This document shows positions 48,194-60,362 of a stretch of 64,000 nucleotides of DNA, in pieces. Where the stretch lies: NCBI GenBank assembly GCA_034769895.1, contig CM068367.1, positions 703,484,885 to 703,548,884 of the forward strand. Reading direction: 5' to 3'. Numbering within the stretch: the stretch's first letter is position 1; every line of letters begins with the position of its first letter. The notes below the pieces were generated by a model that was given only the letters and a program-made list of their open reading frames with translations, was not told where the DNA came from and ran no database searches. This DNA is from Magicicada septendecula (Eukaryota; Arthropoda; Insecta; Hemiptera; Cicadidae). The position numbers and the translations under genes are program-made.

Positions 48194-50051
48194 TATAATG
48201 CCAAAATCAGAAATTAAAAAAAAATTTCTTATTTTGAGTAGTGATGTATCATTAAGCGCCGTAACAGGGAATTGTTGTGTCAAACGCAGAGGTGATTGAC
48301 AGGCAATAACATCATATAACAGCCCCAACGCGCTCACGGCAAGCAGGCAGAGTTCATCGCTCTCCATACTAAGAAACGTTAAACTTTGACAACTACCTCA
48401 AATCCTTAGAAAAAATTATACAAACGTAAACGAACTCATTTGAAGAGCAGCTGTATGTATTAACAATAGACCAAAATACGTATACATGCCAGCTGCATAT
48501 AGCGAAACAAAAAAGGGTATATATTATTGAAAGACTCAAACGGTCAGCGACAGGACTTTGACCTTACTGAGAAGAGAGAAAGCTCGGGGTAATGTCCGAA
48601 CTCAAGGAAGGTGTGTTGATGGAAAAAGAGACAAAGAAACGGACATACAAAGGAAGTTTGGTGAGGCCTTTAAGTAACAATAGTTGATGCCATTAGAACA
48701 ACCAAGTGCACGAAAACAATACATTGACGAGAAAGTTAAGGGTTGCTTTGTATACTCCAAAAAAGTGACAGGCAAGAATTTATTGCTACAGTATCTAGCA
48801 GCGACAACGACCTCAGTGTAGTGACCTAGGGAAGGAATCTGGTGGGAATCCAAAAGCCTATCAGAGAGGTTCTTTCGGAAAAATAGGTGGTCTCTAGATC
48901 TGAAGAGTCATAAAGTAGAACCAATTAGAAAACAGCGTAAGAAAAATCAGAATTAAGTGGGAGAAATACGGAATTCGATATAGGGACGCGAGAAAGGCGC
49001 GCTCGAGGAGTTTAACTAAAAATTTTGACGGAAACGGAAGTGTAAGTCCGCGACCGAGATTCCATAGTTATTGGACTTAGAGAAATTCGGTACGATGGTT
49101 AGAAAAGTAAGTTCGTACTAAACAATTTCGGTAAAAGAACTGTAATTTTTTTTTAGTGACATACAAGTGAATTAGTACAACACGAATGATAATTAAATAA
49201 CGTTGTAATTTAGTTTTGCAAATACGCAACAATAACTTTATCATCGAGTAACATTACGAGACGAACTAAACTCGTAAATAACAGTAGTTCAAAACATAAC
49301 GCAGTTGATAAATAATAATCAATAATGCCTGTGGAAGCGAATAACTATAATAACAATTAACGCGAACTAATTCCGAGTGAGTGAAGTTTGGTGCTGTGCT
49401 GTGTCTTGTGTGACACCACGGGAGACCACGTTACAATCTGCTAATCCAAAGGGAATTATCGCAGTTACGCCAGACGATTAACATGCGAACCACACCATAT
49501 GAACCTCTACCAGATTTGGATACATACCACAAGTAAATTTTCATGCCATAATTAGTATTAGGTCCACTGTCTGTTCACTTAAAGAACTCATAAGAATTAA
49601 TTAAAGGATTAAGATAAAATTTTTACTTAAAAACAAAATTAAATAATATTAGGAAACTATGGAAATTAAATTTATTTATAAGCACCGATTTTAAATGAAT
49701 CCAGATCAGTAATTAACTATGTCATAGTATTTAAAATTTAAGAGAATTATTATTAAAAGTTTTTGACTTTGAATAAGAATTACAATATTTAATTTATTAG
49801 AGTTATAAATATGAGTAATGAAATAAGATTTACGAAAATGAATATGTTTATATTTTGATTAGAAATTGCATAATTCATGTGTCAATGATAAATATGATAA
49901 TCAATCATAACTAATTGTAATAAATCGAAGAACTATTTATAAGAAGAAGTCTGCATTTTATTTTATAAACCCTGAGATAAGAGAAAATACACATAAATTA
50001 AAATATGTCAATTAATTTATGCTGAATAAAATAAGCAGAAACAAAAATATA
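48194..50051 (+). repeat. 5' LTR, about 1858 bp
   Basis: Nearly identical to 53587-55440. It begins TATAATGCC and ends AAATATA, so the edges are not the usual TG...CA. The boundaries are set by where the two repeats diverge and by the GAATA duplication. It directly precedes the primer-binding site. Confidence 0.88.
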
Positions 50052-50055
50052 AAAT

Positions 50056-50073
50056 TGGCGCCCAACGTGGGGC
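50056..50073 (+). promoter_or_regulatory. Primer-binding site (tRNA-Lys-like)
   Basis: TGGCGCCCAACGTGGGGC lies four bases after the 5' LTR. A TGGCGCC start is typical of sites complementary to a tRNA 3' end, often tRNA-Lys. Three similar motifs follow downstream. Confidence 0.75.
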
Positions 50074-50354
50074 GTAAACGGGTATAACTCGTAAATAATA
50101 TAAAATTGGCGCTCCAGAACTTGGGGCACAGCAAAAATTAGTTGTTAAATCGGCACCACAACAAAAGTGGGGCTTAATTAAGTAAAAAGAGATAATACAA
50201 ATTAAAGCTATAAAATTGGCGCCGCACCGCACGGCTTAATTACAGAAATTAGGCTAGGGCAGTGACAGACAGTGGTTAGAGATAAGTTAAATAAGTAAAT
50301 GTTAGTACTGTAGAATAAGAACGTTATTATTGTTATTTATCGATAAGTATCTGA

Positions 50355-52085
50355 ATGATAACCCGACGAAAGGCAAAAATGGCGACAGGGGAAGAAAATT
50401 CCGAGGTATTCAAAATTAACAATCAGATGGGGATGGAGCAGTCTGAGGATAGAAATGTGGTGAATGAAGAGAGCTCTACAACGAGAGAAGAGAATGGCGC
50501 CCGGGGACCACAGTCATCTGAAGTCAATTTCCAAATGTTAATGTCATTCATAAAACGAAAGTTTGAAGAATCGGATAAACAGAATGAAGAAATAGGTAGA
50601 CAACTTGCCGAGAAATTAGACGAAAAAATAGAGTTAATGAGAGGAGATTTACAAGGACAAATCCACCAGGTGGGTAATGAACTACAAAGACAGTCAGAAA
50701 AGTTAGAAGAAGTGCAGAAGAAGAACGAAAGCGGAATTAAGGAGTTAATCAGAGAAATAAAGATACAGGCGAAAGAAAACAAAGAAACTCGCGAGAGGGA
50801 CCGGAAGGAATGGCGAGAAGCCATAATCAACAATCAACATCAAAATAAACTACAGATCGACGGGATTGAACAGCAAGTAAGGTGCATAAAAGAAGCTAAC
50901 CGAAGTACGGAAGAGAAGATAAACGAAGTCTCTACAGAAAAGGGGCGAAAACTCGATGAGATCGCCAACAACCTAACAACGGTTCGCGAGAATCAGCAAC
51001 GAGTACAACGTAGGCTAGAGGAAATCGAACAAAGACCGGCTGTAGCCATGAATACAGCAATAGTAAATAAGGAAGCCACTTTCGACGGGGAGGATAATTT
51101 CCCAATGGAGTTCTTGAAGGAGTTACGGGAAATACAGGAAACGTATTATGGTGAGGAGAATACCCGGTGGATCGGACGGCACTTGACCGGTGAAGCGGCT
51201 CTCTGGTGGAGAATCGTGAGAGAGCAGGTAAGGACGTTTAAGGAGTTCGAGGAAGCCTTCATGAGCAAATATTGGAGTGCGACTCGACAAGAGAAGGTTC
51301 TCGACCAACTTGAATATAGGCGCTATAAACCAAATGGATCGCTTAACATGATTCAATACATGGAGCGATGTGTCTTAAGAAGCAGACAGTTAATCCCGAT
51401 CATGTCCGATAAACATATGATCACAAAATTAGCTAGGCATTATAACAGAGAATTGCAAATCGCTGTAGTTACGAGAGGAGTAACGACCATAAATGGGTTT
51501 GAAGCACTTCTTCGTGAATATATGAGTATAAATACAAGAGGAAGCAATAATGAACAGAAAGTGAGTGAGCGACCAGCCATAAATTACAAAAGGGACGCGC
51601 CGTCTCGCCAGCCGAACAATGAAAGCAGTAAGCCGCATATTGGTTGGAGAGAAAACTATCCACAAAGGGAGGCAACAGCTAGGAGCAGCGGCGGAGGAGG
51701 TAAACAAACCACTGTAAACAGTGTCACGATTGAACGACAAACGGCTGTAAAACCAGATGAACGACCTTCAAGTTCGAAGCAAGGACTCCAAACTTCAAGT
51801 GAAATAAACCTAAAGTGTAAACAGAAAAACAAAACAAATACAGACAATGTAAATATTACTACAATCTTCCAAATCATCAAGGAAGACTTAATGGAAGAAG
51901 CGGAGCAAAATATTGATGTCAAGGTAATAAAAAGTCCCGAAATAGCGATTAAAATAAATCAAGTTCCGGTAAATGCTCTCATCGATACAGGTAGTGCGGT
52001 GAATGCACTATCTGAAGAATGGTATGAAAGCAAAAAAAGCAGATTGGACATCATGAAACCCTCAGCGTCAATAACACCACTATAG
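50355..52085 (+). CDS. gag: Gag polyprotein with protease start
   Basis: 576 codons from ATG 50355; an in-frame ATG at 50379 in better context (AAAATGG) could be the real start. Residues about 60-230 are charged and predicted coiled coil. A retrotransposon gag (capsid) domain follows at about residues 255-400, with GEAALWWRIVREQ, FKEFEEAFMSKYW and QLEYRRYKPNGSLNMIQYM. No zinc knuckle is seen; instead there is a basic, Q/S-rich tail. At about residue 541 ALIDTGSAVNAL gives the aspartic protease active site. The frame ends soon after the active site at 52083-52085, while the protease continues in another frame, so protease is split. This is probably a mutation near 52050 and not a programmed frameshift, since it falls inside the domain. 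In intact elements gag builds the particle that packages the RNA. Confidence 0.8.
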   Translation: MITRRKAKMATGEENSEVFKINNQMGMEQSEDRNVVNEESSTTREENGARGPQSSEVNFQMLMSFIKRKFEESDKQNEEIGRQLAEKLDEKIELMRGDLQGQIHQVGNELQRQSEKLEEVQKKNESGIKELIREIKIQAKENKETRERDRKEWREAIINNQHQNKLQIDGIEQQVRCIKEANRSTEEKINEVSTEKGRKLDEIANNLTTVRENQQRVQRRLEEIEQRPAVAMNTAIVNKEATFDGEDNFPMEFLKELREIQETYYGEENTRWIGRHLTGEAALWWRIVREQVRTFKEFEEAFMSKYWSATRQEKVLDQLEYRRYKPNGSLNMIQYMERCVLRSRQLIPIMSDKHMITKLARHYNRELQIAVVTRGVTTINGFEALLREYMSINTRGSNNEQKVSERPAINYKRDAPSRQPNNESSKPHIGWRENYPQREATARSSGGGGKQTTVNSVTIERQTAVKPDERPSSSKQGLQTSSEINLKCKQKNKTNTDNVNITTIFQIIKEDLMEEAEQNIDVKVIKSPEIAIKINQVPVNALIDTGSAVNALSEEWYESKKSRLDIMKPSASITPL

Positions 52086-53209
52086 TTAGCGCCGTGGGAA
52101 ACAGGCCAAAAAGTATTAGAAAACATGTATTTTTAGAAGTAGTATTAAGCAGTAATTTAAGTGTCGATTGTGTGTTTTTAATAGTACCAGGTTTAGTGAG
52201 AAATTGTATTCTTGGTATGAACTTCCTGCAGCAATCAAAGGGGGTAATTATCATACCAGAAGGGTGGATACAGGTACGACTGGAGGTAGTAACAAATGCG
52301 GAAGAACATCCTTATGAAGTACCTGTACTAACCATAGAAGAAAATGTGTGTGACATTGAAACTGAAATCTACAGAAAACTTGAAGAATTAGAAGGAATGG
52401 ATCAGACAAGGTTAAGTCAATTGGAGCAGTTGCTGGATAACATCAAGGAGATCTTTACAGATAGGCCAGAGATCATAACGGGATACCAGCATAGTTTCCG
52501 GGTTACCGACAGCACACCTTACCTGCAAAAGGGGTGGGCCGTCCCCATCAAGTATCAGAGGGCAGTTCAGGATGAAATTCAAAGGATGCTGGAATTTGGG
52601 ATAATAGAACGAGCCCACAGCCCTTACATACAACCTCTGGTAACTGTGATTAAAAGGGACGGGAGGGTGCGATTATGCCTAGATGCCCGGAAGGTGAATA
52701 GTATCACTATCCCAGATTATGAGGGACCTCCGCCGATCAACAAGATCCTCGCAAGGTGCAGCAACATCAAAGTTATGTCCACAATAGACTTAACAAACAG
52801 TTTCTGACAGATTCCACTCAAGGAGGAATGTCGAGATCACACTGGTTTCCTATACGAAGGTAAGAGCTACCGATTTAAAGTAACGCCGTTTGGATTGAGC
52901 ACCAGCCTAGCAGGCTTGGCCAGGGGACTCGACCATGTGATGACCGAGGAAGTTAAGCAACATACGATTATCTACGTAGATGACATCTTGTGTTTCTCGC
53001 AAAGTGAGGAAGAACATATGGAACACTTAAATAGCTTGTTGGACAACTTAAAGAAAGCTAATAGCACAGTCAATTTAAAGAAATCTCAGTTTTTCAGGAA
53101 GGAAATGCCATATTTGGGTTACTGTCTAACTACAAAAGGAATCAAACCAACACCGGATAAAGTTTCAGCAATTTTAAATTTCCCATTTCCAATTTCCAGG
53201 GATATATAA
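52052..53209 (+). pseudogene. pol: Pol remnant: rest of protease and truncated reverse transcriptase
   Basis: The frame picks up the protease C-terminal half (NCILGMNFLQQSKGVI near 52203). The reverse transcriptase follows, with RLCLDARKVNSITIPD near 52671, STIDLTNSF near 52779, RFKVTPFGLS near 52870 and the catalytic YVDDILCFS near 52973. A TGA at 52805-52807 replaces a codon that is normally Trp. The frame then runs to 53209, where sequence after NFPFP diverges from the family and stops. RNase H and integrase are absent. The copy is therefore defective twice over: point lesions and a large deletion. Confidence 0.82.
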
Positions 53210-53586
53210 GGCGTTGTATTAAATTAATGCTGAATGACGAATTTAAATTTAATGTGTAAAGGTTAGTTTGTAAGTATAATTATATGTTAAATAAGGGTTG
53301 TAAGAAAAGAAAGTTAAAATATATGTGTAACGGATTCATTTAAAAACGGGAAGCGAAATTAGCTTGAGAATGGTCCTAGGGTAGTGTTTACATTACATAA
53401 TGAACCGCCCGCAGTGGGTCACTACAGGTAACAAATCCACTACACTACGTCCAACGGATGATGAGCCAATACTAGGAATGTAAAATGTATGTATTTCGTC
53501 ATGTTAAACCTCGAGGACAGGGCGCAGAATTTTGAATCTCTTTTAGATGTATGAAATCCATCCAAAGTGACAAAATTCGGGGACGA
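53210..53586 (+). other. 3' internal region of the Gypsy element
   Basis: AT-rich and non-coding, joined to pol by the presumed deletion near 53205. It ends in a short purine-rich tract just before the 3' LTR, the likely polypurine tract. Confidence 0.55.
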
Positions 53587-55440
53587 TATAACGCCAAAAT
53601 CAGAAATTTTAAAAAATTTCTTATTTTGAGTAGTGATGTATCATTAAGCGCCGTAACAGGGAATTGTTGTGTCAAACGCAGAGGTGATTGACAGGCAATA
53701 AAATCATATAACAGCCCCAACGCGCTCACGGCAAGCAGGCAGAGTTCATCCCTCTCCATACTAAGAAACGTTAAACTTTGACAACTACCTCAAATCCTTA
53801 GAAAAAATTATACAAACGTAAACGAACTCATTTGAAGAGCAGCTGTATGTATTAACAATAGACCAAAATACGTATACACGCCAGCTGCATATAGCGAAAC
53901 AAAAAAGGGTATATATTATTGAAAGACTCAAACGGTCAGCGACAGGACTTCGACCTTACTGAGAAGAGAGAAAGCTCGGGGTAATGTCCGAACTCAAGGA
54001 AGATGTGTTGATGGAAACAGAGACAAAGAAATGGACATACAAAGGAAGTTTGGTGAGGCCTTTAAGTAACAATAGTTGATGCCATTAGAACAACCAAGTG
54101 CACGAAAACAATACATTGACGAGAAAGTTAAGGGTTGCTTTGTATACTCCAAAAAAGTGACAGGCAAGAATTTATTGCTACAGTATCTAGCAGCGACAAC
54201 GACCTCAGTGTAGTGACCTAGGGAAGGAATCTGGTGGGAATCCAAAAGCCTATCAGAGAGGTTCTTTCGGAAAAATAGGTGGTCTCTAGATCTGAAGAGT
54301 CGTAAAGTAGAACCAATTAGAAAACAGCGTAAGAAAAATCAGAATTAAGTGGGAGAAATACGGAATTCGATATAGGGACGCGAGAAAGGCGCGCTCCAGG
54401 AGTTTAACTAAAAATTTTGACGGAAACGGGAGTGTAAGTCCGCGACCGAGATTCCATAGTTATTGGCTTAGAGAAATTCGGTACGATGGTTAGAAAAGTA
54501 AGTTCGTACTAAACAATTTCGGTAAAAGAACTGTAATTTTTTTAGTGACATACAAGTGAATTAGTACAACACGAATGATAATTAAATAACGTTGTAATTT
54601 AGTTTTGCAAATACGCAACAATAACTTTATCATCGAGTAACATTACGAGACGAACTAAACTCGTAAATAACAGTAGTTCAAACCATAACGCAGTTGATAA
54701 ATAATAATCAATAATGCCTGTGGAAGCGAATAACTATAATAACAATTAACGCGAACTAATTCCGAGTGAGTGAAGTTTGGTGCTGTGCTGTGTCTTGTGT
54801 GACTCCACGGGAGACCACGTTACAATCTGCTAATCCAGAGGGAATTATCGCAGTTACGCCAGACGATCAACATGCGAACCACACCATATGAACCTCTACC
54901 AGATTTGGATACATACCACAAGTAAATTTTCATGCCATAATTAGTATTAGGTCCACTGTCTGTTTACTTAAAGAACTCATAAGAATTAATTAAAGGATTA
55001 AGATAAAATTTTTACTTAAAGACAAAATTAAATAATATTAGGAAACTATGGAAATTAAATTTATTTATGAGCACCGATTTTAAATGAATCCAGATCAGTA
55101 ATTAACTATGTCATAGTATTTAAAATTTAAGAGAATTATTATTAAAAGTTTTTGACTTTGAATAAGAATTACAATATTTAATTTATTAGAGCTATAAATA
55201 TGAGTAATGAAATAAGATTTATGAAAATGAATATGTTTATATTTTGATTAGAAATTGCATAATTCATGTGTCAATGATAAATATGATAATCAATCATAAC
55301 TAATTGTAATAAATCGAAGAACTATTTATAAGAAGAAGTCTGCATTTTATTTTATAAACCCTGAGATAAGAGAAAATACACATAAATTAAAATATGTCAA
55401 TTAATTTATGCTGAATAAAATAAGCAGCAAAAAAAATATA
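53587..55440 (+). repeat. 3' LTR, about 1854 bp
   Basis: Begins TATAACGCC just after a purine-rich stretch (CGGGGACGA) and ends at 55440 before GAATA. Small differences from the 5' LTR are scattered along the length. Confidence 0.88.
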
Positions 55441-55445
55441 GAATA

Positions 55446-56330
55446 TTCTCGAACTGAATAATAAAGAGATGTTCAGATTTGTGAAACAATTTTGAAAACA
55501 AATAGAGGTGGGGTCGACTTCCAGAAGCTCAGCATATGAATCTCACTGGATCAAAATTTACGTTCAGCAGCAGTTTCTGGACACAAAGATTGGGCCTGGA
55601 AACAACGATTAGTGGCTGGATTTCGGGTTCGTTGCCATCTGCGGTGGAGATTGCGCCGTAGTCAGATGACAAGGAGAACTTTCGGTGGAAGGCGATAGTT
55701 CATCTGGAGACCATATGTGTTTTGATCATGGTACCTTGGATTAACTTCTTAAGATGAGTGGCACGGAGATAAAAATCGCCATGAATGACGATCGGGGTCG
55801 CTAGAACAGTTCGAAACTAGCGAAAGCGTGTGTCATAATAGGAGCGGCAGTTGACTTTCGTAGCAAGATGATCGGGAGGTCGGGGTGAAGCCGGCATCTC
55901 TCGGGTGGGTACGAAAAGGGGACTGTGATCAAACGAGTGCTCTGACACAGACGAGACCAAAATATGATGAGCACGTTCCTGACAATGACAATGCCACGAA
56001 AGTCTGGTGTTAAGGAAGTGTCTGGTGTCTCCTGGACCGGTAATGTGAATATCCGGATCGTCAGCAATGAACCGATGGAAGAAGTTGCCGTAGGCATAGG
56101 TATTCCTATTGTTCCAGGACGGGTGCTTGGCGTTTACGTCACCGGCTACGATTTTTGAGACGGCGTTGTCGAGGAGACCGTCCCACTCCTCGGGCAGAGA
56201 CGCCGTCTGCAGTTCGGTCCGAAGAAGATATGCCGAAGTAAAGCAAAACTGATGTGGGAGGCGGTTGGAAGTGTCTCTCCCTATCTGCGCACTCTCAGCT
56301 GCGCGCTCCGACATGCTGCGACTTGCGATG
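55446..56330 (-). pseudogene. Jockey-type LINE endonuclease fragment
   Basis: The minus strand enters near 56314. EEWDGLLDNAVSKIVAGDVN and then AKHPSWNNR (about 56190-56100) match the Jockey endonuclease pattern G-D-x-N-A-K-H. ITGPGDTRHF and SSVSEHSFDHSPLF (family form SSDHxPV) follow, across a frame change near 56010. Further on, RRNLHRRWQRTRNPATNR (about 55650) resembles the linker before the reverse transcriptase. The fragment stops at the Gypsy insertion at 55441. I cannot show the LINE resuming on the other side of the Gypsy element. Confidence 0.65.
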
Positions 56331-58080
56331 CTGATTCTGTCGCAATTTCAGAGCAGCTGAGTAAGTCACAGCACACACCCACCCCCTTTGTGGTATTCAG
56401 AGTGGTAGGGTACTCACTTCCCCTTTGCTGCCAGCCTTCTTGCTTGCCCCTTCCTGGTTGGTTAGCGTCTCGATCAATTGACCTTCAGGCATTTTCCTGA
56501 TACCCGCATTTTTCAGCGGATCACACATCCTTGTCAAAACTCAGTTACTATTGCTTTGTTATCAAGAGTGATATCTGTTTCCCGCACCTCACGAAGTGAA
56601 AACTGATATTTCAAACCTTGGAATCAAAATGTTTCATAGTTCAGTCATTTGAGAGGAACAGGTATGCTGTTCGTTCATGCTGCGTGTGTTCGTTGTTTTC
56701 CTAATTTAAAACTTAACTCCGTAGACATTTATTTCTTCTCTTGCAATCCACGCAACACAAATAAGTTTTCTGCTATTAATTTAATGTTCCCTGGATATGA
56801 TCAACTGAATTACATCTTACTTATACTGAGAAATGCCAATAGCTGAAATATAGCCTGCTGTTTCATCGTACAAGCTTAGAGGTGTCCAGTTTCGCTATTT
56901 GGCAGAATTATTAATTTTTACATAGGTATAAAAAGTTATACTACAACAACTTTACCCGTTAATCTGTCTTTAAGTTCTACATTAGTCTTCAGTACACGAG
57001 CTGGCTTCGAACAATTTCAAGCCAGAGCTTCAAAAAGTTAGAAACATTTCTTATTTGGCTGAAAAGAAGCAATATAGTCCCATTATTAAAGAGACGTAGG
57101 CCTAATTGTTAGTGACAGGAGAGAAAAGAAAATTGCTGAAAGTCATAAGAAAGAGAAGAACATTTTGGTCTGCATACATTACGTAGAAACTGGCTGTAAC
57201 TTAGGATCATAGAGGGAAATGTGGAAGGAAAGAGAGGACGGGAAAAAGAAAGGTAACATTAAAACTGGAAGGAGCTATAGTCAAATAGACAGGACCGAGA
57301 AAAATTGAAAGAATTCAGTTGAAACCTGTCGTAGGCAGTTTTACTAAAGAAAGAATTATTAGCGAGGGAAATTTGACAGTGCAGTTTCCTCTGTCCTTAG
57401 CGCATGCAGTCCCAAGTACTTACTTTGTCAAACGTTACTATAAAAAGTAGCGTACTGTTAGGAGAACATTAAGTTCGTACATTACGAAGAACAGAATATT
57501 CTGCCTTCTTTACCGTACAAATTTTCTGTTAGCCCACCTCGGAAAATAAGAGTATCGGTTTTCATCTAAAATACCTTGAGTTTTCGTACGAACGTTGGCT
57601 ACTGTTTGTTGGCTGTGAGAGAGCACGTCTATATACTACTGTGATCAATCAAAGGGATCACAACTCATGTCAGTCGCCTGACAGCTATTGTATACTTGTC
57701 CTGGGTCGTCCGTACAGCTCTCCCGTCGATCCACCTGATAACCACGTACATATTCGTTAAGAACGTATTGGTTTTACAGAGACTTCAAATTGAAAGCAAT
57801 TCAGAACCATCACCTTTGTTTTTATTTATGAAAATGCATAAATAGTTTCAGATTTCCAGGCCGGTAAGGATTTCTACTAAACAACTACGATCACTGTCAA
57901 AACATGGCAAAAAATGTCGGCAATGCATAACAGTACTTTGATACAAACGTAATCATAAGAAAACAAGGTCTTAACAACGGACACACGCTATCCCTAATGA
58001 CGATTATCCTGCGACATACTGTCATTTATTGCGTAAGCGATAAATTGTAAAGAACTGAAGTTGGTTCTATCGACATAAAG
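56331..58080. other. Unassigned stretch
   Basis: No recognisable coding or repeat structure. A pyrimidine-rich patch at about 56375-56480 could be upstream LINE sequence. Confidence 0.45.
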
Positions 58081-58085
58081 TATGA

Positions 58086-58402
58086 TATCTAATACTGAAT
58101 AGTACAGGAAATATCGGTATGGAGAACCATACATGACTTCCATATTCTAAGATTTATATTTAAAATCATTTTTGAAATGAAATATTACCATAGAAACTAC
58201 TTCTTTCTAGTTACTGCTTCAGCCTTAACCACAGTACTGTGGTCACTAACGTATACCACCTCACGTTATCGCACTCGATTTTCACTGATGATGGAAGTCG
58301 ATGGCATTGCCGAAACGTCTGGTTTTGTAGAAACATTGGACTACGGCCAAATATCCCGGGAAGGAATTTTAACAAAAACTACTTCTTTGTTGCCGATAAC
58401 GT

Positions 58403-58440
<38 letters not shown>
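58086..58440 (+). repeat. Penelope-3'-end-like dispersed repeat, copy 1
   Basis: ATCGGTATGGAGAACCATAC through the ACTGATGATGGAAGTCGATG / GCCGAAACGTC signature, ending in a (TA)n run. The signature has the same form as the 3' region of the Penelope fragment at 36042-36250. The segment is repeated almost exactly at 60052-60362. Confidence 0.65.
58408..58437. repeat. (TA)n microsatellite
   Basis: About 15 units ending the first Penelope-like segment. Confidence 0.9.
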
Positions 58441-58444
<4 letters not shown>

Positions 58445-58937
58445 GCATAAAATTAATGGCTTGTATAAGTTAATGATTGATATCCATTAAGTAGTGCTCA
58501 AGTTGCCAAAGTTTTAATATTATGATGTCCGTAATTAAAACATCAGAGCAGGTTTAGTGTGTATGAGGGTACACCGTGGACAAAAATTTTCAACATTTCC
58601 TATTGAGCGTTGCTTAATCTACAGTAAAGCTGCGAATCTACAGTGTACGTTTCACAGAACAAACACGCGGAAAAGAAGGAGCGCTCCGAAGTCACTCATG
58701 GACCCTCAGCATCTTGCAGAGGGTTCATTCCCTAAAGACGAAAAGTCTGTCTATGAATCGTTCCTCTGTAAACACGTGCAGTTACACTGCCCAGCGATCC
58801 ACAGGAAGCAAATCTGTATCCACGCTGGACACTTTTTCGGCTCGCACGCGTTATGTTGGTATGGGTTTCGGCACTTTCCATTTAAAAAGCGTGCAAATGT
58901 AAGAAAATAAACATGAATGAGGCCAGAAATAACACGA

Positions 58938-58940
<3 letters not shown>

Positions 58941-59019
<79 letters not shown>
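58941..59019. repeat. (GT)n microsatellite, about 39 units
   Basis: Uninterrupted GT tract in the head of the first module. The matching heads near 61315 and 63335 lack the expansion. Confidence 0.95.
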
Positions 59020-59020
<1 letters not shown>

Positions 59021-59204
59021 CTTCCCTGCCTTTTTATTGCGGTAGTCATAATAATAAAATGGAAACGTAAACATTACATAACTGAGATATGCTTGCCTGC
59101 CACGAACGATATATTTTCTCTCATACATGATTTACGTTAAAATGAAAAAATTATAATTTTATTGCCTGGCAACAAAATTATTTTATTTTTAACAATTACC
59201 ATTG

Positions 59205-59885
59205 TTTGAAAAAGTTTAAATGAATTTTCAAGTACTTTACTGTTGTTAAAACGTAAAAGGTTGCAGGTAAACTACCCCATCCCCTTAACCGATCTTCACC
59301 AAAATCAAAAGGCCTTGAGTTCTCTACAATTCAGTGAGGTATGCAAAAAATTATTTGATTCTGTTTGAATATACGGCAGTTATCGTTCGTCATAGAAAAA
59401 ATTACCCTTGTTAAAACAAAATGTTGCTGGTAAACTACCCCTTTCCCTTAACCGATCTTCACCAAAAACAATAGGTCTTGAGAACTCTACAATTTAGGGG
59501 TGTATACAAAAAATTATTTGATTATGTTTGAATTTGCGGCTGTTATCGTTTGCCATAGAAAATACCCTTGTTAAAACATAAAACGTTGCTGGTAAACTAC
59601 CTCTTTCCCTTAACCGATCTTCACCAAAAACAATAGGTCTTGAGAACTCCATAATTCAGGGCTGTATGCGAAACATTATTTGATTCTGTTTGAATTTGCG
59701 GCTGTTATCGTTTGCCAAAAAAAAATTACCCTTGATAAAAAAACCCGTTGCAGGTAAACTACCCCTTTCCCTCAACCGATCTTCACTAAAAACAATAGGT
59801 CGTGAGTACTCTACAAATCAGGGCTGTATGCAAAAAATTATTTGATTCTGTTTGAATTTGCGGCTGTTATCGTTTACCATAGAAA
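59205..59885 (+). repeat. Tandem array 1 of a ~162-bp monomer, about 4 copies
   Basis: The word GGTAAACTACC recurs with ACTACC at 59271, 59434, 59596 and 59758 (spacings 163, 162, 162). Each unit also has CCGATCTTCACCAAAA and TTTGAATTTGCGGCTGTTAT or variants. It ends in a CAGA/CA-rich run. Confidence 0.9.
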
Positions 59886-60051
59886 AAAAATCTACAGATA
59901 GACAGATAGACAGACAGACACACACACACAGACACTTTTCGAAAAACTACTTTTTTTCATTTTTGAGTGTAGTACAATCAGAATCTGCAATAATCTCGAA
60001 CACGATTTTTTTTGCCATCACCATACTTCCATTTCCTTAAGGAATATGGAA
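59886..60051 (+). repeat. Tail of module 1
   Basis: GACA/CA-rich run, CACTTTTCGAAAAACTACTT, then a near-palindrome around CCTTAAGG (about 60026-60052, CTTCCAT...ATGGAAG). The same tail follows array 2 at 63095-63260. Confidence 0.75.
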
Positions 60052-60362
60052 GTAAATATCGGTATGGAGAACCATACATGACTTCCATATTCTAAGATTT
60101 ATATTTAAAATCATTTTCGAAATGAAATATTACCATAGAAACTACTTCTTTCTACTTACTGCTTCAGCCTTAACCACAGTACTGTGGTCACTAACGTATA
60201 CCACCTCACGTTATCGCACTCGATTTTCACTGATGATGGAAGTCGATGGCATTGCCGAAACGTCTGGTTTTGTAGAAAACATTGGACTACGGCCAAATAT
60301 CCCGGGAAGGAATTTTAACAAAAACTACTTCTTTGTTGCCGATAACGTTGTACACATATATA
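60052..60362 (+). repeat. Penelope-3'-end-like dispersed repeat, copy 2
   Basis: Near-identical to 58086-58420, including the GATGATGGAAGTCGATGGCA signature. It is cut short at a TATATATC before a hAT-like terminus. Confidence 0.65.

Larger units (their letters stand above)
48194..55440 (+). mobile_element. Gypsy-type LTR retrotransposon, internally deleted
   Basis: Two long direct repeats (48194-50051 and 53587-55440) enclose gag and a partial pol. The 5-bp target duplication GAATA is at 48189-48193 and 55441-55445. The LTRs differ at roughly two dozen positions by eye (about 1-1.5%), so the insertion is young. The internal region is only 3.5 kb: protease and most of the reverse transcriptase are present, RNase H and integrase are missing. 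The copy could move only with proteins from a full relative. Confidence 0.9.

Noticed and set aside
50423-50833. 136-codon minus-strand open frame opposite gag
   Set aside because: Shadow of the coiled-coil part of gag.
52040-52095. Programmed gag-pol frameshift
   Set aside because: The frame change lies inside the protease domain after its active site and no slippery sequence is evident, so mutation is more likely.
58913-59140. Coding frame consisting largely of alternating Cys-Val (and its reverse of Thr-His)
   Set aside because: Produced by the GT microsatellite; not a gene.
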